Source: Powellomyces hirtus
Lineage: Eukaryota > Chytridiomycota > Chytridiomycetes > Spizellomycetales > Powellomycetaceae
Length of the DNA stretch: 64,000 nt
Direction of reading: 5' to 3'
Assembly: GCA_025526995.1 (NCBI GenBank)
Contig: JAHLKG010000009.1
Location: forward strand, 868,001 to 932,000
Shown: one piece after another, positions 43,225-54,609 of the stretch
How positions within the stretch are numbered: position 1 is the stretch's first letter
How the letters are laid out: each line of letters starts with the position of its first letter
Position numbers and translations under genes: made by a program
Notes under the pieces: generated by a model
The model's input: the letters and a program-made list of their open reading frames with translations, nothing else
Database searches by the model: none
What the model was told of the DNA's origin: nothing

Positions 43225-45782
43225 TTACGCGTCCGCAGCGCGCGAATCCCTCCGCGGGCTCTGGGGGCCGGGGGTTGTCGCGTCGGATGGCGAGGCGGAA
43301 GAAGAAGAAGGAGGAGCAGCGGAGGTGAGGGAGGAGGAAGAGGAGGGGCGCAGGACGGTCGGGTCGTCGGTCGCGTGGCGTTTCCCGGGGGGTGAGTGAG
43401 CACCCCCTGCAGCGGATGTGGGTCGTGGGTGGTGGTTGTCGTCATTTGTGATGGGGGCCGGTGGTGCGGATCCCGAGTCGGGGTGTGGGTGGGACGGGGC
43501 GTCTTTGAATATGTCTTCATCGTCGTCATCCTCATCATCGTTGTCGTCGTCGTCATCACCTTCTTTCCCCGTTCCATTTTCCTCAGTGTCGGGATGCGTG
43601 GCCCACGGGCTCCCCGCCGCGGTCCAAAGTGTGGGTTTCAGCTGCTGGTGCGAATCGTCATGGTCATCAAACCCCGTAACAACCAACCTTGCCACAATCG
43701 TCTGCATCAAGCTACTCCACTCGCTCGTCGCCTGGTACGCCGCCACGACGCGCTCAAACCCCGGCGTGTACTTTACGTTCTGGAACTCGCGCACCAGGGT
43801 CGTCATCACAAGTTCCTTGAGCGGCGGGTACGTGGCCGCAAAGCCAAACAAAAACTCGGCTGTCGTGGCGGGCGTGAGGTGCGTCGCGAGCAGCGTGTGC
43901 GCCTCGCGCGCGAGGGACGCAACTTGGTACTTGTCCGCAATAACGTACAGATGGCCCATCTCGATCACGCTCGCGGGCGGCGGGTCCAGCTGCGAGGTGT
44001 AGAGGTAGAGGAGGAGGTTGTGGACCGTGGCGTAGGAGAAATCGGGAATGTCGATGCGGGTGGGGGTGGAGGCGGACGCGGCGGTGGACGATTCGGCAAA
44101 GCCCGAATTGAACATTGCGGAAAAGTATTCGGACAAGTGCGCGAGGACGGATTTTTGCGCGGTAATGATTTTGCCTTCCACGCAAAAGTGGACGTCGGAT
44201 ACGGCAGGGTTCGAGAGGAGGGAGCGGAAGGCGACTTGCCGAAGCGGGTCGAGTTTGGTGGGAGTCGTCGTGGTGGGGTCGTCCTTGTCTTCCTCATCCT
44301 CCCCGTCCTCGTTCTCGTCATCCTCAGAGGATAAAGAAGACGCTACACTGTGGCCTGAATATCCGCGACTCGCCGGTTCGTGGACCGTGTGCATCCGTTG
44401 CAGAAGACGCAGCAGCATCTCTGTTCCATTAGGTGTGGGATGCGTGTAAAGCCGCGCGAATGCCTCGGTAGGCTTGATCTCGTTCCAATTCTGGCTGATA
44501 TAGAACGCAATCAAGCCCTGGAGGTGTCGGCTCCGTCCTCCAAAGTGGAGATACAGCGGCAGGGCGTCCGCGATCGTGAGACACGCATACACCATGCGTT
44601 TGGCTGCCTTGATGAGATGTGGCGTGCAGAATCCTTCGGCGAGGAGGTAGAGGTAGGCGTAGTCTTTGGCGGTGGGCGGGATGGCGGGGGGAGTAGAGGT
44701 GTAGATATGGTAGAGGAAGGCACGGACGATTGGATAGGGAATCCCATGAATGGCGGCTGATGATGAGGTGGACGACGTGGATGAACCGGATGCGGTGTCG
44801 GTAGATATCGATCTGCGCTGTTTGTTGTTCCGCTGCGACGCATTATGTGGCAACGAAATGAACTGCGCCCATCCAGGCAAGCGTGCTTCCAAAACGCATC
44901 GTTGGGCATGGATGGGTTTTCCCGATGCAAAGAGAGTAAAATCCGAGATGTGCGGGTTATCAAACAAGCCGAACGGCAATCCGCCTCCCCCGTTCGCACT
45001 GTCGACAGGCATAGCCGGCAGAGGTAGCACCTCGGTCTGCGATGGCCACACCGCCATCGAATCTGTCGGTGATTCGGCCGCCCCGCCGAACGCGATGCGG
45101 ATGAGCAGCGTGTCGTTGTTGAGGTCCATCAGCTTAGGACATGCTTTAAGAGACACTTTCCACCAGCCAGCCGCGTCTTCCATATCACACCATGAATGCT
45201 CGCTGGAGGATATGATCCGCAGGGCGGCGGGTTCGGGTTCAGTTACGGTGAGTGTGAACCGAATCTACAAAACACAAAAACGACATGCCCTGCAGGGTCA
45301 GCAAAAAAAAACAGGGATCCTACTTTGTCCCAACAAAACAGTCACAAAAAATCGCATACATTGTTTTCCCTGATCCATTCCCGAAACGCATGTTCCGTTT
45401 CGCGGGCGTCTCTCGCCCAGATGTGAAGATAAATATCGATTCTCTGCATGTAGTCCTTGCTCGTTGGTTTGAGGCCAAAGGGGTAGACATTCACGCCCCA
45501 TTTCCGGTCAGTGCCTATGAGGAATGGGGTTGCACCGTAGGAGAACGTTTGCGCCTTGTCGACATTACTAAAATTCTAGAGACAAGCGAACACATGAGAG
45601 AAGAAAGGTGTTGGTCAATTGGCAAAGGATGGAGAGAATCAGTATAGCAGACGCACGGTGATAGCAAGCTCTAGCGAGCGGGTCTGCTCGTTGAGCTGGG
45701 AAGGGGCGATACTAGCGGAGGGCTGGAAGTGAGAAGAGCGAGCAGCGATTGTCGAGTGCGGGGTCTGCGGCGACATGAGCAT
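43225..45782 (-). CDS. MATH domain protein with two BTB/POZ domains
   Basis: Three exons (45657-45782, 45360-45575, 43225-45264) encode 793 aa. The MATH/TRAF-like domain covers residues ~37-170: FSNVDKAQTFSYGATPF, RKWGVNVYPFG, then ARETEHAFREWI and HSWCDMEDAAGWW. A first, degenerate BTB (~190-330) has NPHISDFTLFASGKPIHAQR and a long Ser-rich insert. A second, canonical BTB (~440-560) has NPAVSDVHFCVEGKIITAQK, LAHLSEYFSAMF and LLYLYTSQL, followed by a BACK-like helix region. The C-terminus is acidic (polyAsp/Glu) and Ser/Pro-rich. MATH-BTB proteins are substrate adaptors of Cullin-3 ubiquitin ligases. Two BTB copies in one chain are less usual and could allow intramolecular pairing. Confidence 0.85.
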
Positions 45783-46610
45783 CAACGAGGATGAAAGGCA
45801 GGGCTGCGAAGCTGAGCAAATGAATTGGCTGTTGAAAAGTGACCAGCACAGTCAGTGAAAAATAATCAATAACAAAGAAAGAGAGGTGTTGGAATGGAAT
45901 GGAGGTCAACGTAGTGTCATTAGGAAGGAGAAAAAAAGAAGTGCGAAGAAAGAGGGAAGACCGCAGAGAGTATAGGCTATATCTAGTATGTACAGTCACG
46001 CGGATGTCTGAAACGTGCGACGTCACGTGCAAAGGCTAAGTGGGGCGCAGTGTGGCTTGCATCAGCTCAATTTAGACTTTACCTCATTCTATCATGAAAC
46101 AGTTTTGATTCTTAATAATTCAGTTTGTTGCGTACAAATAAACATTTGAAAATGAGATGAATTCGCTGTCAATATGGAGGCCCAAATGAACAAGCGTGAG
46201 GACCAACTGTGACATTTGGTCGAATCAGTCACTCAGCAAGTACTCCAGCTTATCCGAAGGGCTGATATGCCGGGCCAATATTCCAGGCGCTATGGATCAG
46301 AAGTCAGCCGGCACATGGCAAAACGTCCCTTTGGTGGAGGATTGTTTGAGAACTTGTGACCTCTGCCTCCTTCCTTCTAGATTGCGCACTGATGACTTCT
46401 CATAGCCATTCCAAAGATGACACTTGCGGAAACCAACTCGTATCCTCCCCTCATGCAAAAGGCCAGCCGCGGCTGGGTCTCGCATTGAAGTTCCCGCAAC
46501 CGGAAAAGCCAACACTTTGGCCTTTTCCTCTATCCAAAAACACACGGATGGATAGATGGTTGTTGCGGGTAATAGCAAATCAAGGCGGTCATGTTTTGGG
46601 TCGGCCTTAC
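45783..46610. other. Spacer and possible PIG-P 3' end
   Basis: It is the upstream flank of the MATH-BTB gene. On the minus strand at about 46235-46295 a short frame ends SPSDKLEYLLSD, which may be the last exon of PIG-P, but I could not join it in phase. Confidence 0.35.
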
Positions 46611-47034
46611 CACTTATGGTATCGAAATGAGGTCAGCGGCGGCGTGCGATACAGGTTTGTTCCAGCGAACATGAGGATTGTAAAGGGTATTAGACCTAGG
46701 ATGTAGACGGGGAGAACAAGAGCCCACCACCTGGTCCGGAAATCAATGTTTGAGTTTACGCGCACACTCGGCGCATCCCGTTTTCCAGGAACTCACGCCC
46801 AGGGCTTACCGTGTTGGATAGTAGTAGACTCCAAGTCCATTGATAGTCTCATCCGAACATTGAGCCCAGACCAAGTATGTTGCTGCAGAAAAATGTGTCA
46901 AAGGTTATATTCCGGTCCAGTGTTGCAATGAGATAGCCGGAGCTTGAGGTAGACCACGAAACCGTGTGTTCGCGAAACTCGGAAGAGGACTGGGTAGGCG
47001 CGGGTCCGGTTGGTGATGCAGGTGGAGACGGCAT
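46611..47034 (-). CDS. GPI-GlcNAc transferase subunit P (PIG-P), 5' exon irregular
   Basis: Two exons are well supported: 46810-46883 (TYLVWAQCSDETINGLGVYY) and 46611-46730 (WWALVLPVYILGLIPFTILM). Together they give the PIG-P pattern YLVWA...GVYYYPTRWWALVLP with the second membrane helix. PIG-P is part of the ER complex that starts GPI-anchor synthesis by adding GlcNAc to phosphatidylinositol. The first exon, from the ATG at 47034, encodes a Pro/Ser leader. Its first membrane helix then appears split between frames: GFVVYL in one, SSSGYLIAT in another. No GT donor fits the join to 46883, and the motif CAACA flanks the would-be intron on both sides. The 3' end is also unresolved. Either the copy is damaged, the sequence has small errors, or splicing is non-canonical. 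Confidence 0.6.
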
Positions 47035-47321
47035 ATTTATTTCGTTCAGGTAGCGGTTGACGGTACGGCAATATCTTTTTTTTTTTTTTTTCTACGAGAA
47101 GTGTTGTCGAAAGAGTTTGAAAGTGTATCCCGCGTGTGCCATCCGCGTTGCGCGTGATTTGGACTGTTGTGGGTGTTCGCTCACTGTCGCTGTCGCTTTT
47201 GTTCCTGCTGTTTTTGTTGTTGTTGTTTCTTCGACTCCATTCCTCTTCTTCTCCTCTCGCCATCAGCCAGCTGTCTGCTCCATCTCCCTCTCTTTTCGCA
47301 ACTGTCAGCAGATACTACACA

Positions 47322-48975
47322 ATGTTCGCCCGCCGCTTTCTCCGGATACCCACGTCGGCACTCCGCCCATCCACTTTCACCACCACCAGCAGCAGCATCC
47401 GAACGTATGCGTCGGCCGCGGGAACTCCCCCGCCTGCCGAAGGGTTCATGCCCAGCGTCGCCACCAGCGCTTTCATGAACAATACCCGCGAGAAGGCCCT
47501 CGCGAACCCGGAGCTGAAGGCCGTTGCTGCAGGTAAACAGCGCGCGACGCATGCATGATGACTCTCGCGATAGTAACTCACACGAAATGGTGGACGTGTA
47601 GGACAAACGAAGAAGATGAACCTGTTCCAGAGTGTCAATGAGGCTATGGATATTGCGCTTGCTACGGATGAGAAAGCTGGTACGGCCGGAGTGTCTTTTG
47701 GTTAAGCCTCAGGGGGAAGACTGACAGTCTGCCCCTCTCCCTAGTTGTGTTTGGCGAGGACGTGGGATTCGGTGGTGTGTTCCGTTGCACCATGGGACTG
47801 CAGGAAAAATACGGTATGCGGGATGGCCAGAGCTTGGATTGCTTGCTTCACAAGCAGGGGTTCCCTATAACATTTGTTTTGATTTTGACTGAGATTAGGT
47901 GCGGACCGCGTGTTCAACACCCCTCTGACGGAACAGGGATTGATCGGCTTTGGAATTGGAATGGCCGCTGTCGGGCACACTGCCATTGCCGAAATTCAAT
48001 TCGCAGACTATGTGTTTCCCGCTTTCGACCAGGTACGTCGACCTGTCCCTCAATTGAGCCACGACCGCATCTGACCTGGTCTTTTGAATTGCAACCCGAC
48101 TGCAGATTGTCAACGAAGCTGCCAAATACCGTTACCGTTCCGGCAACCAATTTGATTGCGGAGGCCTGACAATCCGCATGCCGTGTATGGCCGTCGGTCA
48201 CGGTGGTCACTACCATTCCCAATCCCCGGAAGCCTACTTTGCCCACACGCCCGGAATCAAGGTTGTCATCCCCCGCTCGCCCATACAAGCCAAGGGCCTG
48301 CTGTTAGCTGCCATCCGCGACCCCAACCCGGTTATCGTCATGGAACCCAAGATTTTGTACAGAGCTGCAGGCACGTAACCCACCATTGCATTAACATTCC
48401 GGACGTAGTCCCTTGCTCTTATGCATTCATTTGTTTGTAATTATAGTCGAGCAGGTCCCGGAAGGTGACTACACTCTCCCATTGGGCAAAGCAGAGGTTT
48501 TGCGAGAAGGCAAAGATGTCACAGTTGTTGGTTGGGGATCTCAACTTTATGTGCTTGAGACGGCCATCGCGATGCTTGAGCAGCAGATCCCGGGTCTGTC
48601 GGTCGAGCTCATCGATTTGCGTTCCGTCTTGCCATGGGACGTCGAGACCATCGAGAAGGTAACTATAATGGATTTCCTATCCCTTCTCGCCTCACGTCAT
48701 CTTGTCTCTCCAATACGTCACCAACCACGTTTCCCTTGTTGATGCAGTCGGTGAACAAGACAGGCCGCCTGGTGATTGCCCACGAGGCTCCCAGCACTGG
48801 TGGTTTCGGAGCAGAGATCGCTGCCGCAATCCAAGAACGTTGCTTCTTGCGCCTCGAATCCCCAATTCAGCGCGTCGCCGGATGGGACATTCCTTTCCCG
48901 CTCGTGTTTGAGAAGTTCTACGTTCCCAGCGCTCTCCGATGCGCGGAAGGCATCAAGAAGGCTCTCAACTATTAG
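47322..48975 (+). CDS. BCKDHB: Branched-chain 2-oxoacid dehydrogenase E1 beta subunit
   Basis: Seven exons (47322-47532, 47602-47679, 47745-47813, 47899-48032, 48106-48370, 48447-48658, 48748-48975) encode 398 aa. It pairs with E1 alpha and thiamine diphosphate in mitochondria to decarboxylate the 2-oxoacids of Leu, Ile and Val. The N-terminus ([20 protein letters not shown]) is a clear mitochondrial presequence. Family segments are [73 protein letters not shown] and [20 protein letters not shown], which favour BCKDHB over pyruvate E1 beta. Intron 5 begins GC rather than GT (GCAG|GCACGT...ATAG); only this junction keeps the frame. It shares a 287-bp divergent promoter with PIG-P. Confidence 0.95.
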
Positions 48976-50155
48976 GCTTATACCAACCATCAAACCAGCA
49001 TCGCAATTTTTTTTGCATCACTGAGGACAACATCCACACACACAGACAGACAGACATGCACACATACAACTGGGGCCCGTGCTTCCTTCCATCTGTCCCG
49101 TGTGCCCAAAGACATTTCCCCAATCCATATCGAACCGATTTTCATAGCGCACATCACCATCCATACTAGACTAGCAAACCCTTCCTTATGCTTTAGTATT
49201 AGATCTCCCCTTTCCCTGTGTTAAGCTGATATGTGTGGCGCCTTGCGTACCAGCGCCTAGTACACGTCAGCCGATCCCGATATGATAGAATTTGGAATTT
49301 AAACTTTTCCCTATCCCTTCTGCCCACGAAAGACATGAATCGGATGAAAATCAACGGTATTTCATCTTTGCATTGAACATGGTGTGATAAAAGCGTGCAA
49401 TACTGACATCTCTACGTACTTGATACTCGAGTATATCTCTAACCCTTGCCCCCGTTTCTCCTTTTCACGCCCCCCACCCCCCGTTTTGTTACCCAGCGCG
49501 CAATGGGGTCAAGTGGTCATCCTTCTCCTCCTAGAAAGAAAGCGCAGCCATGTCGGTATGTCATGTGATCAGTGCTGACGCAAGCGAGGCTGAGCCACAA
49601 CTCACGTTTCTTTAGGGCTCTTTGCAGTGCGCAGTGAAAGGGCGCCCAAACCGAATTTGGGAAATTCAGGGAGAGTGTGACACACGGTGGGAAACCAGCT
49701 CACTGGGTGTGAAAATGAACACTTGGGTGAGACAAGTTTAGACTTAACCCTGAGTTTGTCCCCCGTCCTCCGGTAAAGACTAGCAAAAGTGCAAAATTGG
49801 CGTGACGCAACAGCCGTCTTGTCCAACATCCACCGCGCCCGCCGCCCGCCAACCTTCTCCTTCTCCGCCACCTAAAAAATCCACGGCAAGCTATCGCCAC
49901 CTTTATGATCAGAGCCGCTGGGCCATAACAACAACCCAACCAACTTCGGCAACTCTTGAGTCTTGTCCGTTTTTTCGCAATTCACGCTTTCGTGCCATCT
50001 ACCTCTCAAGTTCATTTGTCAAGTGTTGAACCGCTTTTCGCCTACACAACTGTTCCCTCTCCCCTCGGCAAACTAAGATCTTCGACCAGTCCTTCACTCT
50101 TGTTCGGAACATCCAAGTTCTCGCGCGCAGCTCTCGCCCGTTCACACAGTAGAAA
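48976..50155. other. Intergenic, no supported gene
   Basis: It contains a CACA/GACA stretch after the BCKDHB stop. Open frames are short. The segment 49850-50155 is the likely promoter and leader of the next gene. Confidence 0.5.
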
Positions 50156-51181
50156 ATGGCATCACGCACCAACGGTGGAGGAGGAGGCGCACCTACCCCG
50201 AACCCGCCCACTCCAGCACCTCGCCCTACCGACGACGATCCCCCAGCACCCCGACCGACTCCTAACCCAGCACCTCGCCCCACGCCCAACCCGGCACCTC
50301 CACCTCGCCCCACCCCGCCGCCGGACGTTGACACACCCCCCGTCGTCGTCCCAGTGCCTACACCTTTACCGCCGGTTATTGTTACCCGCACACGGCCTGC
50401 GCCCACAGTCCCGCCTGCACAGCCGACTATCCCGCCAGCGGTTGTACCCACCCCGGTTAATACACCTGTTGTGGGAAACAGACCCACTTTGGTCAACTCG
50501 ATCCCTGGTCCGACTCTGAACCCCACCCAGGACCCCAACGCCGCCAGCAATGCCAGCGGGGACAAGAACGCCTCAGGCGCCTCGTCGGGTGGTCTCTCCA
50601 CCGGCGCCATTGCTGCCATTGCCGTCGTGTGTGCAGCTGTCCTGGTTACCATCTTTGTCTTTTTCTGCGTCCGCCGCAATCGCTCGGGCGATAAACGCAA
50701 GAAACTCCGCAACAACGACCGCCTCGATTTCAACAATGTAGCTGAACACGGCTCCCTCTGGCGCGAATACGGGTCCAAAAAACCATCTCTCGGCAGAACC
50801 CCCGCCATGACCGCACCCGCGATGGCCTCCGCCGCATCCCTTGTGCCCCCCGCCGCGGCCGATAGCAGAACGGGATCACCATTGCCCCCGGGTGCATATT
50901 ACTCGAACGGAGCATCGCAGCCCCAATTCTATGACCAGCAGCCAGATTACTACTATAACCCCCAAACAAGCCAGCCTCAACAGTACTATAACCCTCAGCA
51001 ACAGTACTATGCAACGGATAGCCAGGGCTACTACTCGGATTACGACCCCCAGTACTATGTGTACCAGCAGCAGCAGCAGCAGCCGTACCCGCCCCAGCAT
51101 TCACCCCACCATGACTCGTCGGTGGTCGACGCGGATCAGTTCCCGGAGGGTGCCAAGGTTCCGAGCACTAGAAGTCCGTAG
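50156..51181 (+). CDS. Proline-rich single-pass membrane protein with Tyr/Gln-rich tail
   Basis: An intronless 341-codon frame. Residues 1-130 are repetitive Pro/Thr/Ala (PRPTPNPAPRPTPNPAPPPR). Residues ~148-172 form one strong membrane helix (AIAAIAVVCAAVLVTIFVFF), followed by a basic stop-transfer patch, RRNRSGDKRKK. Residues ~235-320 are rich in Tyr, Gln, Asn and Pro (FYDQQPDYYYNPQTSQPQQY), like a low-complexity or prion-like tail. There is no N-terminal signal peptide, so topology would rely on the single helix, with the Pro-rich part outside and the YQ tail in the cytosol by the positive-inside rule. The layout recalls wall-sensor or mid2-like proteins but no domain is recognised. The ATG at 50156 is the first after a long in-frame-stop-containing leader. 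Confidence 0.7.
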   Translation: MASRTNGGGGGAPTPNPPTPAPRPTDDDPPAPRPTPNPAPRPTPNPAPPPRPTPPPDVDTPPVVVPVPTPLPPVIVTRTRPAPTVPPAQPTIPPAVVPTPVNTPVVGNRPTLVNSIPGPTLNPTQDPNAASNASGDKNASGASSGGLSTGAIAAIAVVCAAVLVTIFVFFCVRRNRSGDKRKKLRNNDRLDFNNVAEHGSLWREYGSKKPSLGRTPAMTAPAMASAASLVPPAAADSRTGSPLPPGAYYSNGASQPQFYDQQPDYYYNPQTSQPQQYYNPQQQYYATDSQGYYSDYDPQYYVYQQQQQQPYPPQHSPHHDSSVVDADQFPEGAKVPSTRSP

Positions 51182-52206
51182 ATGAAGAAAAAGGACCGTC
51201 TTTCTTTGTTTTATGACTTTGTATGTTTCCTTTGGACAATTTTGCTTCAGCAGGTTCTGAAGTTCCGCCGCAACCTTCTAGTAGTTTACCCCGCCCGTCG
51301 CCGGCCCTTACCTTTATTTATTATTTTGTCTGTAGCAATTCTGTAGTTATAACAGTTGGCAGTGTTTTTTTTTTCCCACGTACCTTTACATTTCAATTCT
51401 GTTTGCGGATGGGTTGTGAAATATAGAAGTTAGAGAACCCAATATGGTGGCGGATGTAGTGTGTGAAGTTGCAATCCTACATTGTAGCTGTTGTTAGATG
51501 GGTTATTTGATGTGGCAAGTATTCTTAGGTTTTTCACATTTCAAGACAGAGTTCAACAAGAATCTGATTGATTTATTGGAGTTTTAAGGACGCTGCCTCA
51601 ACGTTAATCCTCACAATAGATTCTACAGTCAGGTTCTCATGTCTTCTGTAATGTATAACCCAATCTACAAGTCATGTGATTGAAAAAAAGGTAAAAGATA
51701 GCTGATCATCAACGGTTTTCTAGTTAAGACTTAAGAACTTGTTAAATAACATACATACCTAATCAACTCCCATTTACAGACAATTGATGAGTTGTTCTGC
51801 ATTGAAGTAGAAAAGTTAACCTCTAAAGAACATTTTATAGACAGAATGGCTCAGTTACACCCATTCCTTTGTAAATACGATCTGTATTAGCCGATTTCTA
51901 CATTATGATTTCATTAAAAGCTGTAAGTAGAATAATCAAACTTGCTATTGATCACTTTTCTTCAATGCAACAGCTCACTTTAAGTGGTGTGGATTGTTTT
52001 TGAAAAGTGGATATGTTGTTGAGATCTGAGGTTTTGGTTGCAAAAGATGCTTTCAATTTTGCTTCTTTTGGAATGGATGATTCTGATTGGCCAGCCAGCC
52101 TGGGAACATTTTGAACTTGACTCCACTCTTCTTAAAACCTTCTAACTCTCATTCTTTTAGGCTGGTCATCTTCTCCATCCCCTCACACTCTTACAAGTCA
52201 CAAGCC
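51182..52206. other. AT-rich intergenic region
   Basis: The part 51430-52080 is clearly more A/T-rich than the surroundings and has no long open frame. No gene is seen. An in-frame ATG at 52087 upstream of the chosen SET start would add 40 residues that look like translated leader. Confidence 0.5.
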
Positions 52207-54138
52207 ATGTCACCAGATACCCCGTTGGTAAAATATGACATAACGTCTCTCCCCGGCACAGACAAGCTCTACGAGATCACCTGGCTGTCAAACTCCCAAA
52301 CCGTCCGTGTTCGGACGGGCGACTCCACCTTTCACGGAAAGGGGCTCTTTTGCGCCCAGGAGCTCATCCCTGCCGAAACTAACATCGACCACTATCATGG
52401 ACAAACTATGACATCCCGCGAAGCCCATTTGAAACACGCTTCGAACGATGACAGCTTTTCCCTTATGACAGGGTGGGTCATTGTCCCTCAACCCCACATC
52501 CCTGGGCGCTACATCAATGATAGTGTGAGGCTGCCTGACAATGATGACGGGGAGATTATTTATACGTGTCCGGCCAATGCCACGTTCACGGAATCATCCA
52601 CGGGCACTGTGATAGTTAAGGCGATCCGTGACATCAGAATGGATGAAGAGGTTATCATCTCCTATGGCGAATGGTATTGGAGAGGGGTTTTGTTTGAACG
52701 ATCTGGATTTGAGGATGCGTAAGTTCCAGCGCACCGTATTCGTGGCAGATCCGGTGCTGATTCGTGTTTGATTTTGTGGATTTGGCTCTATAGACCGCCA
52801 CGCTTTGCGGCACTGAGGAAAGATGACCCGGCAGATCAGAAAGTCAAAGCAGCCTGGATGAAGAAGCTGAAATGGGAGACCCTTCCAGATGACATCCGCA
52901 TTGTCAAAGTGGAACGCAAAAACAGCGGAGGCAGTGCTAAACATTGGGACTTTTATCTGATCAAGAAGGTAGAGAGAGACGCCATTTGGTTTAGCCGATC
53001 CTCCAGTATCAAAGATAGATGGCTGACGTGGTGTCTCTTTTCTGGTTCCTTGCACGCAGCACACAATGGGTGTGTGGCGCTCCGCAAAACAATACTCCCT
53101 CCATCTGCAAAACATCGATGACGCTACTCTCGAAGATCCATGCCCATGCGAGGTCTGTGTCAAAAAACAACCGGGACCGAAAGCCAACAAGAACAAGCGC
53201 AAGCGCGACAATGACGAGAACGCGGTCGACAACAGCACATCAACAGCATCAACAACCGACGGGGCTGGCGTCACGGCGCACATTGGCATGAGATCATCCA
53301 TGGGCATTCCTCAGGGCACACGCATCTCAGTTGATGCCACTTCTCCGTCATCTTCAAATATCCTCGATCGGTTGAAACCCAAGGTGACGCGAACCGAAGC
53401 AGAGTCTTCAGCATCAGCAGCACTCACGTCCGCAACACCACCGATCACTGTCATCGTCCCCAGCAAAATCACCACCACCACGACACGAACATCAGCATTC
53501 TCCCCGCCTTCTTCATCACAGACACAAATTGTCCCATCCGGTTCCGCAACGAGAGAAGATGAAGATAAGGAAAAAGGAGAAAAAACCAAAACCACTGACG
53601 GGGACGCCGAGGCTGACCGCCATCACATGCGCACGGCCATCGCGGAAGCACGCAAATGTATCCCCGTCGAAACAGCCTATAACGTCGGCGCCGTTATCGT
53701 CGAACCCTCCACCAACACCGTCCTTGCTCAAGCGCATTCCCGGGAATTGCCCGGAAATACCCACGCCGAAGAATGCTGCTTGATGAAACTCGCTGAAAAC
53801 ATTACCAACAATAACAATAACGTGCTGAAAAGTGCGACCATCTACACAACCATGGAACCATGCGCTGAACGCCTTTCGGGAAACAGACCCTGTGCTCACC
53901 GCTTGCGAGATGTCAGCATCAAACGTGTTGTGGTAGGCGTTAGAGAACCCCCGCACTTCATTGCCGCATGCCAGGGAACAACTCTGTTGCGAGAAGCCGG
54001 CATTGTGGTTGATTACCTTGATGGATTCCAGGGTACGCAAGCTATTCTCAATGCCTTTTGGGGAGCAACTAGTACCTAACCTCTTTCCTATGATCCGCAG
54101 ATGAGATCGAAGCCATGAACAAACACATCGGTACTTGA
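52207..54138 (+). CDS. SET-domain protein fused to RIB2/RibD-type deaminase
   Basis: Four exons (52207-52718, 52794-52968, 53060-54032, 54101-54138) encode 565 aa. A SET domain (residues ~30-165) shows FHGKGLFCAQEL (from 42), RYINDS (101-106, in place of NHSC) and EEVIISYGEWYW with Tyr153. Exon 2 gives a Trp/Lys-rich linker. A CPCEVC pair and a basic patch, KANKNKRKR, follow. A Ser/Thr-rich linker leads to a zinc deaminase domain (~395-565): GAVIVEPSTNTVLAQAHSRE, H464-A-E466, TMEPC497 and SGNRPC507. This zinc triad and the RLSGN and VVVGVREP text match the C-terminal DRAP deaminase of fungal Rib2 (riboflavin synthesis). Exon 3 runs from the SET tail through the deaminase without a stop, so the fusion is real in the gene. 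Both activities are inferred from motifs. Confidence 0.82.
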
Positions 54139-54305
54139 GAATCTCCTTCCTTTATGTCGTGTAGTTTTTATTTGATACTTGAGAGGACATCAATGGGCAC
54201 AAACTTGCACATTCTCTCTTCCAATTGCAAGCTTTAAGCTGTACAACCCCCTCTGCTTCTCTTTCACCCACTCTCCAGCTTTGCATTTATCTTTCTCTGG
54301 TGGCA
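53797..54305. repeat. Tandem duplication, parent unit
   Basis: This half-kilobase covers the zinc-ligand part of the deaminase, the last intron, the last exon and the 3' flank. It aligns in the same orientation with 54327-54838. Shared marks include GTTGATTA(C/T)CTTGATGG and CCTTCCTTTATGTCGTGTAG. Confidence 0.85.
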
Positions 54306-54327
54306 TGTATATAAGTAATGAACTTGT

Positions 54328-54609
54328 TGAAAACATGCCAACAACAATACTGTTTTGAAAAGTGCAACCATATACATGACCATGGAACCATGCGCTGAAC
54401 GTCTCTCAGGAAACATACCCTGTGCTCACCACTTGCAAGATGTCAGCATCAAATGTGTTGTCATAGGCATTAGAGAACCCCCGCACTTCACTGCCATGTG
54501 CCAGCAAACAACTCGGTTGCGCAAAGCTGACATTGTGGTTGATTATCTTGATGGGTTCCAAGGTATGCAAACTATTCCCAACGCTTTTGGAGAACAGACT
54601 AGTGCCTAA
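54328..54609 (+). pseudogene. Decayed tandem copy of the deaminase 3' end
   Basis: It begins with the equivalent of the AENIT-N segment and includes TMEPCAERLSGNIPC, GIREPPHF and VVDYLDGFQ, so both zinc cysteines and the final domain end persist. It lacks the HAE half, the SET part and any promoter-linked start. The duplicated last intron keeps its GTATGC and CACAG ends, but its final exon has lost bases relative to the parent and shifts frame. The high-identity duplicate extends to about 54838. It is most likely a non-functional fragment, though its open frame of 84 codons is intact. Confidence 0.8.

Noticed and set aside
52087..52206. Earlier in-frame ATG for the SET-deaminase gene
   Set aside because: The extra 40 residues look like translated leader, and the SET-family start is satisfied by 52207. 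It cannot be fully excluded.
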